64,000 nucleotides of DNA. Origin: Paraphysomonas bandaiensis (taxonomy: Eukaryota; Chrysophyceae). Position numbers and translations under genes: made by a program. This document shows, piece after piece, positions 60,961 to 64,000 of the stretch (position 1 is the first letter of the stretch; each line of letters starts with the position of its first letter). The stretch lies in the NCBI GenBank assembly GCA_965644295.1, contig CBFFRP010000164.1, forward strand, positions 119,742 through 183,741, given 5' to 3'. The notes beneath the pieces were generated by a model. The model was not told where the DNA came from, did no database searches, and saw only the letters and a program-made list of their open reading frames with translations.

Positions 60961-61932
60961 TAGCAGTGTATGCATCTGGTACTACCTCAACCATATTTAT
61001 ATCTCTCCACTTTTTCCTAGCTTTAGGAAGCTACAGGCACCATTTAAGAAAACTTCTTATTACAAGCTCTACCTCGGTCCACATGACCACATCCACCTCA
61101 CGGTGACCACACTACAACTACAAATTGTCCCATGCACCACAACTACCAAACACCTACATAATATGCTTAGTCTGTAGCCTATTGGATTCAGTTAAATCCC
61201 ATATTTTTGGTGTTTTGCGCATGTGTGAAATTTTGTTCTCATTATGTTAATGATGCACACATATAACTCCCTGGATGGACGCCCAACAAACACCCAATAA
61301 CAAATTACAAATAGAGCCTACACACACTCCAGTGCAGGGATGCAGCCCTGGCAGTGTTGCTCTGACCCACAGCATGACCTCCCCCAGTGCCATCCTCGCA
61401 GTCTGCATATCCGACAGGGTCCCCATTCTGCGGGTTTACTCAACAACCAATTTCGCCCCCATCAGCTCATTGCAACAGCTGAAAACGCTGCTCCAAGCTT
61501 ACTGGCCTATCCCACAACACCCGAAACCACCCTGGAGGCACCTACTTGCACCGAACACGCCCTCTGTGGAATATTAAGGGTACCAGAGCTCCATCACAAA
61601 CCTCGTCTACGGTGTTTTCATACTTTACACTCCTCCGTCACACCCACTCCAACATCATCACACACACCACCGATACTCAGTCGTATACACGCAACCTACA
61701 CCACTGGAATACACCGTATATTACACTGTATATTGTGCAGAGTACACACAATCCACCGCCTCCCGCCTCTACACATGAAGAGTACTACAGCCCTTATACG
61801 CTCTTCCTTACCACTCCAGTATTCTGATGTATACCAGGTATACGCCATCCTGGTTCCACACCGACACACTCCACCCCCACTGCATCTACTCCCTCCTACA
61901 CTATGCCACTATACCTTTTTACATCACACCCC
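60961..61932. other. Unassigned CA-rich stretch
   Basis: GC and CA content rise from ~61270. Two overlapping plus-strand frames (61275-61577 and 61340-62023) are open but show no recognisable motif, and open length is expected in such stop-poor DNA. Confidence 0.3.
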
Positions 61933-62156
61933 ATACATTAACAACAAACACACACAACTCCTTATCTTCCATATGAGCCATATCGACCTGTCCGTGCCTT
62001 ATTTTCGTCGCGATACAATCTAGTCTACACATGGTGCCGACCGCAGAGAACCTCCGTTTCACCGTTACCTCCGCCCACTCTATTCCACTCAACACACACA
62101 CACCGTCCCATTTCGAACCCGCTGTGTTCAACGCCATATGAGCCATGTAGCCATGT

Positions 62157-63734
62157 ATGCACATTGTGCTCGACGCAAAGACCATATGCGATACAGCTCA
62201 CGAGATGCCCAGAGCGGACTGTGGAGATGCTGTGCATGCACCTCGCGTGCCTGTTCACAGCCCATATGGTACTGCTCACCTGCATCAAACCACCCACATC
62301 CACCTCCCCTCCCGTGCCCGTCCAATAGCACACCACCACCTACATCCTCCAACTCACGCTCTCACAGGATGCACAGAGCGGACTGTAGAAACGCTGTGCA
62401 TGCACCAGGTGTGCATGTTCACAGCCCATGGTACTGTTCACCTGCATCAAAACACCCACATCCACCTCCCCTCCTGTTCCCGTGCCCGTCCAATAGCACA
62501 CCACCACCTACATCCTCCAACTCACGCTCTCACAGGATGCACAGAGCGGACTGTGGAAATGCTGTGCATGCACCAGGCGTGCCTGTTCACAGCCCATGGT
62601 ACTGTTCACCAGCATCAAAACACCCACATCCACCTCCCCTCCTGTTCCCGTCCCCCAGCACACCATCACAAACACCCACTGACGCAGAGCAAAGAGAAAC
62701 AAAATCCACCCAGACCACGCCAGTTTGGACCCGGCTACAGTAGCGACGACAGCGGCGATGGCCCGCGCAAGCGACGACCACACAAACCCCCTAACGCGCC
62801 TCAACCACCCATAACCCCAGGACACACTCATAAACCCGATGCCCACACCAAGACACCCGCTCCAGACACCACACGGCAACCTCCCGGACGGCATCGTCAC
62901 AGCCTGACGCTTGCTGACTATTTTCCGCCCATCCCGCCACCCAAGTCTGACGCCCGGAGCACACCCGCGGATCAACCAACACTCTCGCCCGCAGAACAAA
63001 CCCCGATCGAAAACACTCTGGACATTCCCCTATCCCAAGACCGGCCAACCCCATGTGTGTCACCATCCCCCCCGACACTGCTACCCCAGCCCGCTCGGCG
63101 GGAAGCGCCTCCGTTCACCAGTTCACTTACCAACGCCTGGACCGCATACGACAACACACATCGAGTTGCAGTCTCCCTACGCGAAGACCTGCTACGCCAC
63201 ATACACAACACCGTCATGGCAGGCACGACTGACTGGAGTCAGCTTTTTCAAATTATACACGAAGACGCAAACTACATCCAAGTCGCCAACTTCGATTGGG
63301 AGGCTGACTACAGAGCCACAATAGAACGCGGCCTAGACGCCCTTGCAACCACATACCAAATTCATACCGCTCCCTCGCCTGGACACTACCCTAAAGTCCC
63401 TCTACAAACTGCTGACGATGCAAAAGAACTGCATAAGTTCATCGCCCATTTACAACGACTTTGCCTTGCCTCCGGACAGGCTCACACAAGCCGACTGCTC
63501 CGCACCCTCCAATGCGCGCACAAGGCTCTAACCACCATGCCCCCTCAGCGATGCGCACTCTCTGCAGATCATCACATGGAGATCACTGACGTCCAGACAT
63601 TGCTCCAGCTTCTTCGTACCAACTTCCGACTATGGAAAGGAACCTCAGGCTCCCTATCTAGCGGCTGGGTAATGCTACACAACCACCAAAACCACGACCC
63701 CAAAAGACTGCGACCACACACAACGTCGCTGTAA
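62157..63734 (+). CDS. Pro/His-rich element ORF, possibly frameshifted
   Basis: A 525-codon frame. Residues ~20-180 are encoded by the tandem array and are His/Pro/Thr rich (a sequence artefact or low-complexity region). Residues ~180-310 are Pro/Lys rich. The last ~200 residues look like a folded helical domain (TNAWTAYDNTHRVAVSLRED, ATIERGLDALATTYQIH, ELHKFIAHLQRLCLASGQAH). The frame stops at 63734, but an overlapping frame continues with NKHYFLLRIPDIGSKLDEAH to a stop near 63972, suggesting one frameshift or programmed shift. It may be an ORF1/gag-like protein; no zinc knuckle or enzyme motif was seen. Confidence 0.4.
   Translation: MHIVLDAKTICDTAHEMPRADCGDAVHAPRVPVHSPYGTAHLHQTTHIHLPSRARPIAHHHLHPPTHALTGCTERTVETLCMHQVCMFTAHGTVHLHQNTHIHLPSCSRARPIAHHHLHPPTHALTGCTERTVEMLCMHQACLFTAHGTVHQHQNTHIHLPSCSRPPAHHHKHPLTQSKEKQNPPRPRQFGPGYSSDDSGDGPRKRRPHKPPNAPQPPITPGHTHKPDAHTKTPAPDTTRQPPGRHRHSLTLADYFPPIPPPKSDARSTPADQPTLSPAEQTPIENTLDIPLSQDRPTPCVSPSPPTLLPQPARREAPPFTSSLTNAWTAYDNTHRVAVSLREDLLRHIHNTVMAGTTDWSQLFQIIHEDANYIQVANFDWEADYRATIERGLDALATTYQIHTAPSPGHYPKVPLQTADDAKELHKFIAHLQRLCLASGQAHTSRLLRTLQCAHKALTTMPPQRCALSADHHMEITDVQTLLQLLRTNFRLWKGTSGSLSSGWVMLHNHQNHDPKRLRPHTTSL
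62211..62680 (+). repeat. ~166-bp tandem repeat, ~2.8 units
   Basis: Units begin AGAGCGGACTGT at 62211, 62375 and 62543. Spacings are 164 and 168 bp, and units are nearly identical (CACCTACATCCTCCAACTC, ACAGCCCATGGTACTG). Confidence 0.9.
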
Positions 63735-64000
63735 CCAACAAACATTACTTCCTCCTACGAATACCGGACATCGGATCCAAGCTCGACGAGGCGCACTGCA
63801 GAGCCAAGTCGGCACTCTCCCACTTCCTCCATCACGCAGCACAGAGGACCCCACAGCCACACCCTCGAGAGGAGCATCAACCCCAATCAGCCCTGCCAAG
63901 GCCCACGTCACTAACGATCCCCGCAGGTCACCTCACCCTTATAGCACCACACAGCGGGGTGCCCGAGCCATAACCGCGCGCCTAGCCGAACCGGGCAACC

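Larger units (their letters stand above)
61933..64000 (+). mobile_element. Larger relative of the nested element, runs off window
   Basis: The first ~270 bp (from ACATTAACAACAAACACAC) match the nested element at 32371-33234 in reverse. A tandem array and a long Pro/His-rich frame follow. No reverse transcriptase is visible before the window ends, so class is inferred from the target duplications of the short relatives. Confidence 0.55.

Noticed and set aside
61340-62023. 227-codon plus-strand frame
   Set aside because: Stop-poor CA-rich DNA; composition is His/Pro/Thr with no fold or motif, and it crosses the apparent 5' end of the element at ~61933.
62211-62680. Possible CRISPR-like array
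   Set aside because: Units are ~166 bp and contiguous with no spacers; it is a simple tandem repeat in a eukaryotic element.

Overview
This is a nuclear segment of a eukaryote, most likely a protist. Nearly every gene is interrupted by short spliceosomal introns, usually 42-64 nt, with GT-AG ends and one GC-AG exception. Intergenic DNA is AT-rich and the standard genetic code fits throughout. A short TTAGGG tract gives the likely telomere type. The lineage cannot be fixed from sequence alone. Intron size, gene content and the signal-plus-leader on an HSP70 would fit a stramenopile or another alga or protist with a complex cell plan, but this is a weak inference. Gene models were built by hand by joining reading frames at splice sites, and every complete multi-exon model closes in frame.

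Layout. 1-5060 (-): the 5' part of a giant intronless protein with nine ~110-residue repeats followed by ankyrin repeats. 5666-6024 (+): complex I subunit NDUFB7. 6025-9456: intergenic DNA with a hAT transposase relic. 9457-15351 (+): a seven-exon, 1864-aa protein with two blocks of membrane helices, two class III cyclase-homology domains and an AGC-type kinase that carries a receiver domain inside its activation segment. 17539-19826 (-): an EF-hand-like/TPR protein. 20308-21003 (+): a COPI-associated-type membrane protein. 22533-23804 (+): a microbial-type PARG. 24515-25810 (-): a STK32/YANK-like kinase. 27792-30616 (-): a BiP-like HSP70 with two introns that share an identical ~300-bp block. 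31003-31179 (+): a 58-aa membrane microprotein. 33772-35025 (-): a PX-BAR sorting nexin. 35607-37639 (+): an atypical CLC channel or transporter. 40233-43330 (-): a DENN-domain protein. 43842-45927 (+): a ZSWIM2-like ubiquitin ligase. 48093-48355: two tRNA-Arg(ACG) genes in a near-perfect palindrome. 48699-52924 (+): a membrane-anchored subtilisin-like protease. 54152-55872 (-): a secreted carboxylesterase. 59466-64000: transposon-rich DNA with a decayed Ty1/copia pol and a proline/histidine-rich element ORF.

Repeats. One dispersed family (called A/B here) occurs about seven times and repeatedly serves as a landing site for other elements. Two insertions hit the same motif in different copies, leaving 12-14 bp target duplications. 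A hAT-type MITE has a perfect 8-bp target duplication. A 3'-end relic of a non-LTR-like family is only 39 bp long and still has its 10-bp duplication.

Biology. The genes are mostly single-function housekeeping and trafficking genes (COPI-associated protein, sorting nexin, DENN, BiP, complex I) mixed with signalling genes. No operon-like logic is expected. Several neighbours are arranged head to head (5060/5666, 19826/20308, 30616/31003, 35025/35607, 43330/43842), so they may share promoters. The cyclase-kinase-receiver fusion is the best candidate for an undescribed system.
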